A DNA stretch of 38,500 nucleotides from JABWCQ01 sp964530625 (GTDB lineage: Bacteria > Electryoneota > RPQS01), in the NCBI GenBank assembly GCA_964530625.1, contig CAZHAK010000025.1:1-38500 (forward strand), given 5' to 3'. A program made the translations under genes and the position numbers. Each line of letters starts with the position of its first letter. The first letter of the stretch is position 1. This document shows, piece by piece, positions 31,908-38,500 of the stretch. The notes under the pieces are model-generated. The model searched no databases and was not told the DNA's origin. It saw only the letters and a program-made list of their open reading frames with translations.

Positions 31908-33926
31908 TTATGTGTCTAATGAGAGTTGACCGTTCAAGAGCTGTTCAAACTCTTCTTCGGTCAAAACGGGCACGCCAAGTGAAATGGCCTTCTCAAGTTT
32001 CGAGCCTGCTTTTTCGCCTGCCACAACCAAACTTGTCTTCTTTGAAACCGATCCGGACGGTTTCCCGCCTTGTGACAATATGGCACGCTCAATTTCTTCA
32101 CGGGAGTATTTTTCCAGAGACCCGGTGACGACGACGGTTTTTCCTGCCAAACGGACGCCGCGTTTTACTGGTGAGCTGTCTTTTAGTCTAACGTTTGCGC
32201 GTTTCAGTTTGCCGAGAGTTTCGTGCCACTTCTTTGATAAGAAATACTCGGAGATCGCCTGAGCCACACGAGGACCGACATCCGGGAGATTCTCAAGCAC
32301 CGCAGGATCCGCTTCAGCGAGTGCTTCAAGATCGCCAAACTGTGCTGACAATGTCCGAGCTGTGCTTTCGCCGACGAATCTGATTCCAAGCCCAAAGATC
32401 AAGCGGTCGAGGCTCGCAGTCTTGGCCGTTTGCAGTGAAGCCTGAAGTTTCTCGGCAGATTTTTGCGCGAACCCTGGAAGCGTCAACAACTGCTCAACTG
32501 TCAAAGAAAAAATGTCTGCGGCCTCGCGAACCAAACTCTGCTCGACCAAAGAATCAATAGTTTCCGATCCAAGTCCGGAGATGTCAAGCGCGCCACGCGA
32601 AGCGAAGTGCTCAATCTGCCGTTTGATCACTTCTGGATCTTGCGGATTGGTACAACGCAGAGCGACTTCGCCTTCAACTCGCTCAAGCACCGCGCCACAA
32701 ACAGGACAGGATTCAGGCTCTGTGATCGGCTTTGCTCCACTCTCTCTCTTGTCGGCAATTGATCCGGTAATCTTCGGAATGACGTCGCCGCCGCGCTCGA
32801 GAATCACCGTATCTCCGTAGTGTAAGTCCAGCCTGCGAATTTCGTCAAAATTATGCAGCGTCGCGCGTCTGACAGTTACGCCCCCCAAGAAGACTGGCGC
32901 AAGCTCTGCAACCGGAGTCAATACGCCTGTGCGGCCTACTTGAAAGGACACTCCCAATAATTTCGTCGTTGCTCGCCGTGCGGAAAATTTACAAGCAATT
33001 GCCCAACGAGGAGCACGGGAAGTATTGCCAAGTTTGCGCTGCTGGGAAAGAGAATCAACCTTAACGACAATGCCGTCAATCTCGTAAGGCAGTGTATCGC
33101 GCTTCTCTTCCCACTTCTGCCAATATTTTGTAACATCGGCTATCGTTTGAAAAACTTCTGCGGCATCACTGACCGGCAGACCAAAAGTCTTCAGTTTCAC
33201 CAAGCCTCCCGAATGTGTGGGCTCGGGTGAATCCGGCGAGTCGAAGCCATAACAAACCACCCGTAAGGGGCGGCGCGCAACCAGCGCAGGATCCTGAAGT
33301 TTCAATGAGCCTGCAACTGTGTTGCGGGGATTCGCGAGAGGCTTCTTGCCTTCTGCCACCTGTTCATCGTTGAAAGCAATGAAATCGTCCGTCCGCATGT
33401 AGACCTCGCCTCGGACGTACAGCCTCGTCGGAGGCTTGGCCGAATCGGATGCCAGGCGGAGAGGAATGCCGCGAATCGTGCGGATATTTGCGGTAATATC
33501 GTCCCCCCTCTCACCATCTCCACGAGAGGCGGCGCAGGTCAAGAGGCCATTTTTATATGTTAGAAGAACGGATACTCCGTCAAACTTCAGTTCAGCAGAA
33601 TACGCCGGAATATCTCCTTCAAGGCCCTCGGTTACCCTCCTATGAAACTCCATCAAATCTTCCTGATTATAGGAGTTTTGTAGAGAAAGCATCGGGAATG
33701 GGTGCTTTACAGACGCGAATCCCTCGGACAGGACATCACCGATCCGTTGGGTAGGACTGTCCGCGGTGATTAGTTCAGGATGCTGGCCTTCGAGGTCGGA
33801 AAGCCGCTGAAACAGCCTGTCGTACTCAAAATCACTTACTTCAGGCCGGCCCAAAGCATAGTAAAGTCGATCATGTCGGGCGATTTCCCTGCGAAGTGCC
33901 TCAATTTCCTGCTTAGTACTGGCCAT
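31908..33926 (-). CDS. ligA: NAD-dependent DNA ligase
   Basis: LigA seals nicks in replication and repair using NAD+. The adenylated lysine is Lys114 in AELKFDG (usual form KIDG). The N-terminal Ia domain binds NAD (HDRLYYALGRPEVSDFEYD), the OB domain follows (FQVGRTGVLTPVAELAPVFLGGV), then a zinc finger, helix-hairpin-helix repeats and a C-terminal BRCT domain (LAGKTVVVTGSLEKYSREEIE). The zinc finger has Cys407, Cys410 and Cys425, but the fourth position is Asp430, where other LigA proteins have Cys. Length 672 is normal. It begins the long minus-strand run; a weak promoter may lie in the gap to its right. Confidence 0.97.
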   Translation of the reverse strand: MASTKQEIEALRREIARHDRLYYALGRPEVSDFEYDRLFQRLSDLEGQHPELITADSPTQRIGDVLSEGFASVKHPFPMLSLQNSYNQEDLMEFHRRVTEGLEGDIPAYSAELKFDGVSVLLTYKNGLLTCAASRGDGERGDDITANIRTIRGIPLRLASDSAKPPTRLYVRGEVYMRTDDFIAFNDEQVAEGKKPLANPRNTVAGSLKLQDPALVARRPLRVVCYGFDSPDSPEPTHSGGLVKLKTFGLPVSDAAEVFQTIADVTKYWQKWEEKRDTLPYEIDGIVVKVDSLSQQRKLGNTSRAPRWAIACKFSARRATTKLLGVSFQVGRTGVLTPVAELAPVFLGGVTVRRATLHNFDEIRRLDLHYGDTVILERGGDVIPKITGSIADKRESGAKPITEPESCPVCGAVLERVEGEVALRCTNPQDPEVIKRQIEHFASRGALDISGLGSETIDSLVEQSLVREAADIFSLTVEQLLTLPGFAQKSAEKLQASLQTAKTASLDRLIFGLGIRFVGESTARTLSAQFGDLEALAEADPAVLENLPDVGPRVAQAISEYFLSKKWHETLGKLKRANVRLKDSSPVKRGVRLAGKTVVVTGSLEKYSREEIERAILSQGGKPSGSVSKKTSLVVAGEKAGSKLEKAISLGVPVLTEEEFEQLLNGQLSLDT

Positions 33927-34068
33927 TTCGGGTTTTTTGGGCGAGGGGCTGTTTCTGAGGGAAGTAGAGAGCAGTGGAAACTACTAAAAATTCTGAAAAG
34001 TGGCAACTGGTTGAGGGGCTATTTGCCCATTATTTCTGCTTAACAGGCTTCCGGTGTTAATCCTGCAA

Positions 34069-34097
34069 TTGCGTCTAAGCGACTATATTCATATATT
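34069..34097 (+). promoter_or_regulatory. Probable promoter of the glycosyltransferase operon
   Basis: TTGCGT (34069-34074) and TATATT (34092-34097) are separated by exactly 17 bases. The -10 matches consensus at five of six positions and the -35 at three. It would start transcription near 34104, about 28 bases before the ATG at 34132, which has no clear Shine-Dalgarno site. The 205-base divergent gap (33927-34131) must also hold the ligA promoter, for which I see only weak candidates. Confidence 0.5.
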
Positions 34098-34131
34098 TTA
34101 GGATTGTGTAGAAAATCGTTAAAAACCCTAT

Positions 34132-35274
34132 ATGAATAGCTGGCTCGCTGGTGTCATCGTTGTGCCATCCGTGCTGTGGCTAATCGGGCTACTCCGCTGG
34201 CTAAGGAAGTCGGATGCCCCTGCCGGACCAACAGCTATTGGAACTGTCGCTGCGGTCGTGGTTGCTCGTAATGAGGAGCGAACGATTGGCGTGTGTTTGC
34301 GCAGTTTAGTGGCGCAGGGCGAGACCTTATCTGAGATTTTCTTGTACGATGACTCTTCGACCGACAGAACGCGTGACATTGCCTTTCAGATTTCCACGGA
34401 ACATCAAAAGTTGCGTGTTCATGCTGTGGCCTATGAGGCCGGAACTGTCAGTCCAAAGAAGCGTGCCTTGGCAATGGCGTTTCAGAACAATACGGCCGCC
34501 AAGGTTGCATTGACCGATGCGGACTGTGTTGTGCCACCGAAATGGATTCGCCGCATGTCCGCCTTGTTTGATGAGCAAACAGGCGCTGTGATTGGCGCAT
34601 CATGGCCGGAGGAAAAGCGCTCATTAAGCGAGCGGATTTATCGATGGGAACGGCTTACGGCTAATTCACTCATGGCTTCGGCTTGTGGGTGGGGGCGTCC
34701 TGCTTCGGCGTGCGGTCATAACATATTGTATTCAGCGAAAGCTCTGAAAGAAGTAGATGCACCAGTACGACGAGACTTGCCTTCCGGAGATGATGATTTG
34801 ACGGTTCAAGCAGTTGCAAGAGCTGGGTGGCAAGTGAGGTTTTGCGCGGACCCACAGAGCGTTGTGAGAGACATGGGCGGACTGCGTGGCTCGCGCTGGC
34901 AACAGGCCGCGAGGCACCAGAGTGTGACGCATTTGTATCCGTGGTATTGGAGAGTGTTGTTCGCACTGAGCATTCTCGCCAACATCACAGCGATTTCGCT
35001 CTTGCTTGCTTTACCCATGCTTTCTTATCGACTATTGATCGTAAACATTCTGCTGATAAAACTTCTTATTGATTGTTTGATTGGAATAACGCTTGCGCGA
35101 AAGCTCAGGCTTGATATCGGCGTCGTGGAAACATGTATTGCGTCTGGTCTGCTTCCGCTTTGGGTATTGTGGCGGACTATCGCAAGTTTTTTTGGCCGTA
35201 CTTTCCAGTGGCGAGGTCGTCGGATGACGCCGACTCAAACCGTAATCCCGTCTACGGACATACATGGCTTCTGA
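34132..35274 (+). CDS. Membrane-bound family 2 glycosyltransferase
   Basis: GT2 enzymes transfer a sugar from a nucleotide donor with inversion. The 380-residue protein has an N-terminal span (about 5-24), a catalytic domain with VVVARNEERTIG, LYDDSSTDRT and the metal-binding TDADC (DAD at 129-131), and an acidic SGDDDL (220-222) likely holding the base. Two to four hydrophobic segments at about 270-350 anchor the C-terminus. The layout resembles lipid-linked sugar transferases such as ceramide glucosyltransferase and hopanoid-linked HpnI; the QxxRW motif is not exact here (GSRWQQAARH). It is the first gene of the plus-strand operon and overlaps the next by 11 bases. Substrate unknown. Confidence 0.87.
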   Translation: MNSWLAGVIVVPSVLWLIGLLRWLRKSDAPAGPTAIGTVAAVVVARNEERTIGVCLRSLVAQGETLSEIFLYDDSSTDRTRDIAFQISTEHQKLRVHAVAYEAGTVSPKKRALAMAFQNNTAAKVALTDADCVVPPKWIRRMSALFDEQTGAVIGASWPEEKRSLSERIYRWERLTANSLMASACGWGRPASACGHNILYSAKALKEVDAPVRRDLPSGDDDLTVQAVARAGWQVRFCADPQSVVRDMGGLRGSRWQQAARHQSVTHLYPWYWRVLFALSILANITAISLLLALPMLSYRLLIVNILLIKLLIDCLIGITLARKLRLDIGVVETCIASGLLPLWVLWRTIASFFGRTFQWRGRRMTPTQTVIPSTDIHGF

Positions 35275-36283
35275 ATCACAAACCACTGTAAACTCCTCCT
35301 CCGTCGCACTCGGTCAAAACAAGCCGTGGGCAATGCCGCGCTGGGCAAAGATCGCGCTGACGATCGGCGTGTTGCTGTTGCTGTCTTGGCAGGTGCGTTG
35401 GAGCGAAGTGCTTGCCGTTGTGACCGGAGCGAGTGCTATTGGTCTTTTCGCTGCCGTGCTATTATGGTTTCCGAATCAAGGATTGCAGTATCTGCGATGG
35501 AGTTTTATTGCAAGGCGTGCCTCTGTAAGACCTGAAGGTCGGGACGTCCATGCAAGTTATTGGCTGGGACATACGCTTGGTTTTATCACTCCGGGGCGCG
35601 TGGGTGCGTATGGACGAGGCTTGTTCTTACACAATGTCCCAGTCGGCGAAGCGACTGCATTGACGGTACTTGAAAGAAGCTATAGTGCCATCACGGTGAA
35701 CGGATTTGGCATGATCGCGCTAGCAATTCTGCCGCAGTTGGGATGGCAGGTAGAATGGGCGAGCTGGGGGACGGGTGTTTCAGTAGCTTTACTTGGACTT
35801 GGGTCAATGCTTCTGCTGACGGGTGTTTTTCCGTCGCAAATTGCGAGACTCTTGTCGTCATTTACTGCTTCCAAAAGCTGGGGTCGCGGAATCTCGAAGT
35901 CTTTGAACGCGATCAGCGGGATCCCATACGGCTCCTCCTTACTCTACTTGTCCCTGGCTTCGGGATCACTTGTAGTTTCGCTTGTTCAGTTTGTGCTGGT
36001 CCTTGGCGCGCTTGGCATTGACGTGCCGTTATTAGCCGGACTTCTTGCGGTGCATTTGAATTTCTTCTTAAAGGGTAACATCCCCTTGACGCTGGGAAAT
36101 CTCGGAGTCGGGGAGTGGACGGCGCTCCTATGTTTGCGCGGACTTGGAGTGCCTGACACACAGGCGGTCGCCGCATCGCTGATTCTCTTTAGCCTGAATG
36201 TCGCCATTCCGGCGCTGATTGGAGCGCGGTACATTCGTAGATTGTTTACGATTCATCATGACTGGAAGCAGCGTGTTAAGTAG
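35264..36283 (+). CDS. Multi-spanning LPG-synthase-type flippase-like membrane protein
   Basis: The 339-residue protein has about seven to eight hydrophobic spans and matches the transmembrane domain family shared by MprF and archaeal AglD (UPF0104): GHTLGFITPGRVGAYGRG, ERSYSAITVNGFG and a late GNLGVGEWTALLCLRGLGV segment. In MprF this domain flips lysyl-phosphatidylglycerol; elsewhere it is thought to move lipid-linked molecules. Here it lies between two glycosyltransferases, suggesting it moves or helps display the lipid-linked product, but this is inference. The start at 35264 overlaps the previous gene by 11 bases. Confidence 0.8.
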   Translation: MASESQTTVNSSSVALGQNKPWAMPRWAKIALTIGVLLLLSWQVRWSEVLAVVTGASAIGLFAAVLLWFPNQGLQYLRWSFIARRASVRPEGRDVHASYWLGHTLGFITPGRVGAYGRGLFLHNVPVGEATALTVLERSYSAITVNGFGMIALAILPQLGWQVEWASWGTGVSVALLGLGSMLLLTGVFPSQIARLLSSFTASKSWGRGISKSLNAISGIPYGSSLLYLSLASGSLVVSLVQFVLVLGALGIDVPLLAGLLAVHLNFFLKGNIPLTLGNLGVGEWTALLCLRGLGVPDTQAVAASLILFSLNVAIPALIGARYIRRLFTIHHDWKQRVK

Positions 36284-37517
36284 CTGGGCTACTATTTTTC
36301 TTGCCATAGTTGTATTGATGACCGCCGCGTACGCGGTTATCATGCTGCTGTTTGCCTTGGGACTGCGGCGCTTAAGTGGCAACAGGAAAGTGCGACATCC
36401 TGTATGGGCGAGCGTCAGCGTGATTGTACCGGCACGAAACGAGGCAGGTGTGCTCCCTTGGGCACTTGGGTCATTGATGAAGCAGGATTATCCCGGACAT
36501 TGGGAAGTTGTGGTCGTGGATGATCGAAGCGATGACAACAGCCCGGCGGTGCTTGCAGTGCTAGCCGAGCGCTATCCGAATTTGCGAGTGATCCGCATTG
36601 ACGAGTGTCACGGAGCGTCGCCCAAGAAACACGCGCTAGCGCGCGGTATTGCCGAATCAAGCGGTGACATTGTCGTGACCACGGATGCTGATTGTCAATA
36701 TTCAACAATGTGGCTGCAAGGGCTTGTGAGTCATATGACAGAAGATGTCGGCGTGGTGGCTGGATTGACAATTTTCGATTTGCCTGACTATCACAGAGTT
36801 CCCGCATGGCAAAAGATTCAGTGGCTTGACTTTTTTGTGCAGAATTTTTTGGCAGCAGGAGCATTGGGTTGGCATCACGCGGCAAGCTGCAACGGCAGTA
36901 ATCTTTGCTTTCGCCGCAAAGTTTACAACGATATTCTGGGTTATGGAAAATCTGCAGATGTAGTTTCCGGGGATGATGTTCTTTTTGCACAGCGAGTTGC
37001 GGCACACTCGGACTGGAAAATGATATTTGCCACCACGCCTGAGACAATAGTGCGTTCTTTGCCAGTCGGCTCTATTCGTGAGTTGATGCATCAGCGCTTG
37101 CGTTGGGCATCGAAAGGCTTGACCTATCGAGGGAGTATGCTGGCCTTTCTTTTTGCGATTTACGGATACTACTGCGCTTTGTTAGCCCTTCCGATCGCGT
37201 CGCTGTTTGTGCCGGACTTGCTGTTGCCGACCGCATTGATTTGGGGCAGTAAACTCGCTGTCGACACGGTACTAATCGTAACGGGTGCGAAGATCTTCGG
37301 CCAGCAGCGACTTCTACCTTATTTCCTTCCTTACGAATTGCTGCACGTCGCTTTCACTCCTTACTTCGGATTTGCGGGATTGCTCCTGCCCTATCATTGG
37401 AAAGGTGATTGGTATCGTACGGCGACACTTCCAAAAGCGTTGTCTGGTCGCTGGATACGCTTGCGCGAAGCGCAATTGGCTACGAAAGCTGAGTCAGAGG
37501 TGTTTGAAAAGCAATGA
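36258..37517 (+). CDS. Processive-type family 2 glycosyltransferase, membrane-bound
   Basis: From the ATG at 36258 the protein has 419 residues; a TTG at 36219 would only add residues inside the previous gene. It has an N-terminal span (about 12-36), SVIVPARNEAG, VVVDDRSDDNS, a metal-binding TDADC (DAD at 143-145), SGDDVLF (238-240) and QRLRW (279-283), matching the D,D,D,(Q/R)xxRW pattern of processive and lipid glycosyltransferases. Three or four C-terminal hydrophobic segments follow. It overlaps the flippase-like gene by 26 bases and the deacetylase by 4. Acceptor and sugar unknown; a lipid acceptor fits the membrane layout. Confidence 0.88.
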   Translation: MTGSSVLSSWATIFLAIVVLMTAAYAVIMLLFALGLRRLSGNRKVRHPVWASVSVIVPARNEAGVLPWALGSLMKQDYPGHWEVVVVDDRSDDNSPAVLAVLAERYPNLRVIRIDECHGASPKKHALARGIAESSGDIVVTTDADCQYSTMWLQGLVSHMTEDVGVVAGLTIFDLPDYHRVPAWQKIQWLDFFVQNFLAAGALGWHHAASCNGSNLCFRRKVYNDILGYGKSADVVSGDDVLFAQRVAAHSDWKMIFATTPETIVRSLPVGSIRELMHQRLRWASKGLTYRGSMLAFLFAIYGYYCALLALPIASLFVPDLLLPTALIWGSKLAVDTVLIVTGAKIFGQQRLLPYFLPYELLHVAFTPYFGFAGLLLPYHWKGDWYRTATLPKALSGRWIRLREAQLATKAESEVFEKQ

Positions 37518-38158
37518 TGAATTTCTCGCAGATAGCGCCGTTGCTTGCTCGAGGCTGGCAAACGCATTGTTCTACATCGGGTCAAGCTGCGATCACCTTT
37601 GATGACGGGCCGGATCCCAAAACGACTCCGCTGTTGCTTGAAGCGTTAAACAAGCATGGAATGAAGGCCACGATGTTCGTCGTTGGACAGCGCTGCAAAG
37701 GAAACGCTTCTATTTTGCGCGAGATGTCCGAAGCGGGTCACTCGATTGCGTGTCATGGTTACGCGCATGAACGGCATTGGTTTCGTAATTCTACTTTTGT
37801 TCAGGCAAGTGTGCGTCAGACAATGTACATGCTACAAGAGTTTGGCATTCGCATGGCGCCGCTCTTTCGTCCGCCATTTGGCGCTATTGATTGGAAGTTG
37901 CATAGAAACATTACGGCCCTCAAAGTCACGCCAATTCTTTGGTCTGCACATGTGGCCGATTGGAAGCCGCAGGATCAGTCGCTTTTACGTCAACGCCTCG
38001 TTCGATCCGTGCATGACCGGATGATTTTGCTTTTGCATGACGGGCACGACACGACTGCTAATCTCGTGGAACAACTGCCCTATTTGCGCGAGGCGTTGGA
38101 CGAGCAGAATCTTCGCGCCGTTGCTCTTGGCAAAACAGAGAAATTGGTCTCGGCATGA
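37514..38158 (+). CDS. Polysaccharide deacetylase (NodB homology domain)
   Basis: NodB-type enzymes remove N- or O-acetyl groups from sugars, using a metal. The 214-residue protein has TFDDGPDP (Asp30, Asp31), the metal-binding CHGYAHERH (His81 and His85), RPPFG (119-123) and the final LLLHDGHD motif with its catalytic His, so all five motifs look intact. There is no signal peptide, so it probably acts on the cytoplasmic side, for example on a GlcNAc already placed on a lipid. It overlaps the glycosyltransferases before and after by 4 bases each (ATGA), so it is tightly coupled with them. Confidence 0.92.
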   Translation: MMNFSQIAPLLARGWQTHCSTSGQAAITFDDGPDPKTTPLLLEALNKHGMKATMFVVGQRCKGNASILREMSEAGHSIACHGYAHERHWFRNSTFVQASVRQTMYMLQEFGIRMAPLFRPPFGAIDWKLHRNITALKVTPILWSAHVADWKPQDQSLLRQRLVRSVHDRMILLLHDGHDTTANLVEQLPYLREALDEQNLRAVALGKTEKLVSA

Positions 38159-38500
38159 TCCTAAGCTGGATTGCCTTAGCTGTCGGTTTGATACATTTTT
38201 CTGCGGGAGCCATAATAGCTGCAGCTTTGCTGAGACGAAGCCCTAAGCAACAAGGTGAACTGCCCAGTGTTTCAATTGTCGTTCCAGCTCGAAATGAAGC
38301 AGCGAATTTGCCGCGATTGTTTACGTCGTTACGTAAACTTAAGTACGCTCCCTCGAAAATCGAGCTGATCATTGTCGACGACGATTCTGATGACGGGACG
38401 AAGGTTGTTGCGGCGCGAATTGCAGAGACTCTCCCATTTAACGTCAGAATCGTTGACGCCATCCATGGGTCAAGTGAATCACTTCCGCAAACAAAAACAC
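38155..38500 (+). CDS. Family 2 glycosyltransferase, C-terminus cut by window edge
   Basis: Only the first 115 or so residues are present. They show an N-terminal hydrophobic span (about 3-28), SIVVPARNEAANLPRL and LIIVDDDSDDGT, the start of a GT2 catalytic domain of the same type as the two earlier ones. The ATG overlaps the deacetylase stop. This makes a third glycosyltransferase in the operon. The metal-binding DxD and later motifs lie outside the window. Confidence 0.85.
   Translation, partial: MILSWIALAVGLIHFSAGAIIAAALLRRSPKQQGELPSVSIVVPARNEAANLPRLFTSLRKLKYAPSKIELIIVDDDSDDGTKVVAARIAETLPFNVRIVDAIHGSSESLPQTKT

Noticed and set aside
36415..37047. 210-codon open frame on the minus strand inside the second glycosyltransferase gene
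   Set aside because: It lies antisense to a clear GT2 gene with intact motifs and has no recognisable domain or ribosome-binding site.
38058..38462. 134-codon minus-strand frame at the right edge
   Set aside because: It is antisense to the deacetylase end and the third glycosyltransferase, both with clear motifs.
1..38500. CRISPR array, insertion sequence, prophage or integrase
   Set aside because: No regular direct repeats with spacers, no transposase or integrase frame, and no broken gene pairs were seen.

Overview
The window reads as one stretch of a bacterial chromosome packed with core genes. I see no insertion sequence, prophage, integrase, CRISPR array or rRNA. The organism looks diderm: there is an outer-membrane-barrel-like protein, a lipobox lipoprotein and an OmpA-like protein. 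The gene set (bifunctional nuclease with a UVR tail, split glycine decarboxylase GcvPA/GcvPB, serine-palmitoyltransferase-like enzyme, PEGA-domain lipoprotein, many overlapping genes, weak Shine-Dalgarno sites before several genes) fits the wider Bacteroidetes/FCB group or a related uncultured phylum. That placement is inference and I cannot name a genus.

Almost everything from 1 to 33926 is on the minus strand. Read in the direction of transcription (right to left), it begins with ligA, efp, an OmpA-like protein, accB, accC, gcvH, gcvPA, gcvPB, a DinG-type helicase fused to an exonuclease, methylmalonyl-CoA epimerase, uvrC and purL. Next is a tRNA-Arg(CCG), followed by a small membrane protein, a serine-palmitoyltransferase-like enzyme, a GNAT-like protein of the YghO/bacterial ceramide synthase type, the ComM/YifB ATPase, a degenerate adenylate-forming enzyme and a bifunctional nuclease. 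A probable promoter at about 11311-11339 then opens the classic fatty-acid block: DUF177, rpmF, plsX, fabH, fabD, fabG, acpP, fabF, rnc. Beyond it are a NUDIX hydrolase, two exported thioredoxin-like proteins, a beta-barrel protein and the first two thirds of selA, cut by the window edge.

From 34132 to the right edge the strand switches. A divergent plus-strand operon holds three family 2 glycosyltransferases (the last cut by the edge), a multi-spanning protein of the lysylphosphatidylglycerol-synthase/flippase-like family and a NodB-type polysaccharide deacetylase. All are joined by short overlaps. The make-up suggests building a membrane-linked, N-deacetylated glycan or glycolipid.

The most interesting lead is lipid chemistry. 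A serine-palmitoyltransferase/ceramide-synthase-like pair, a divergent acyl-activating enzyme and a separate glycosyltransferase/deacetylase operon occur within 26 kb. They could together make a sphingolipid or glycosphingolipid, but the link between the two loci is inference. Other points are a likely AUU start codon for the GNAT gene, a run of eight C residues inside the lipoprotein gene, a LigA zinc finger that lacks its fourth cysteine, and a DinG gene that starts deep inside gcvPB behind a strong ribosome-binding site.
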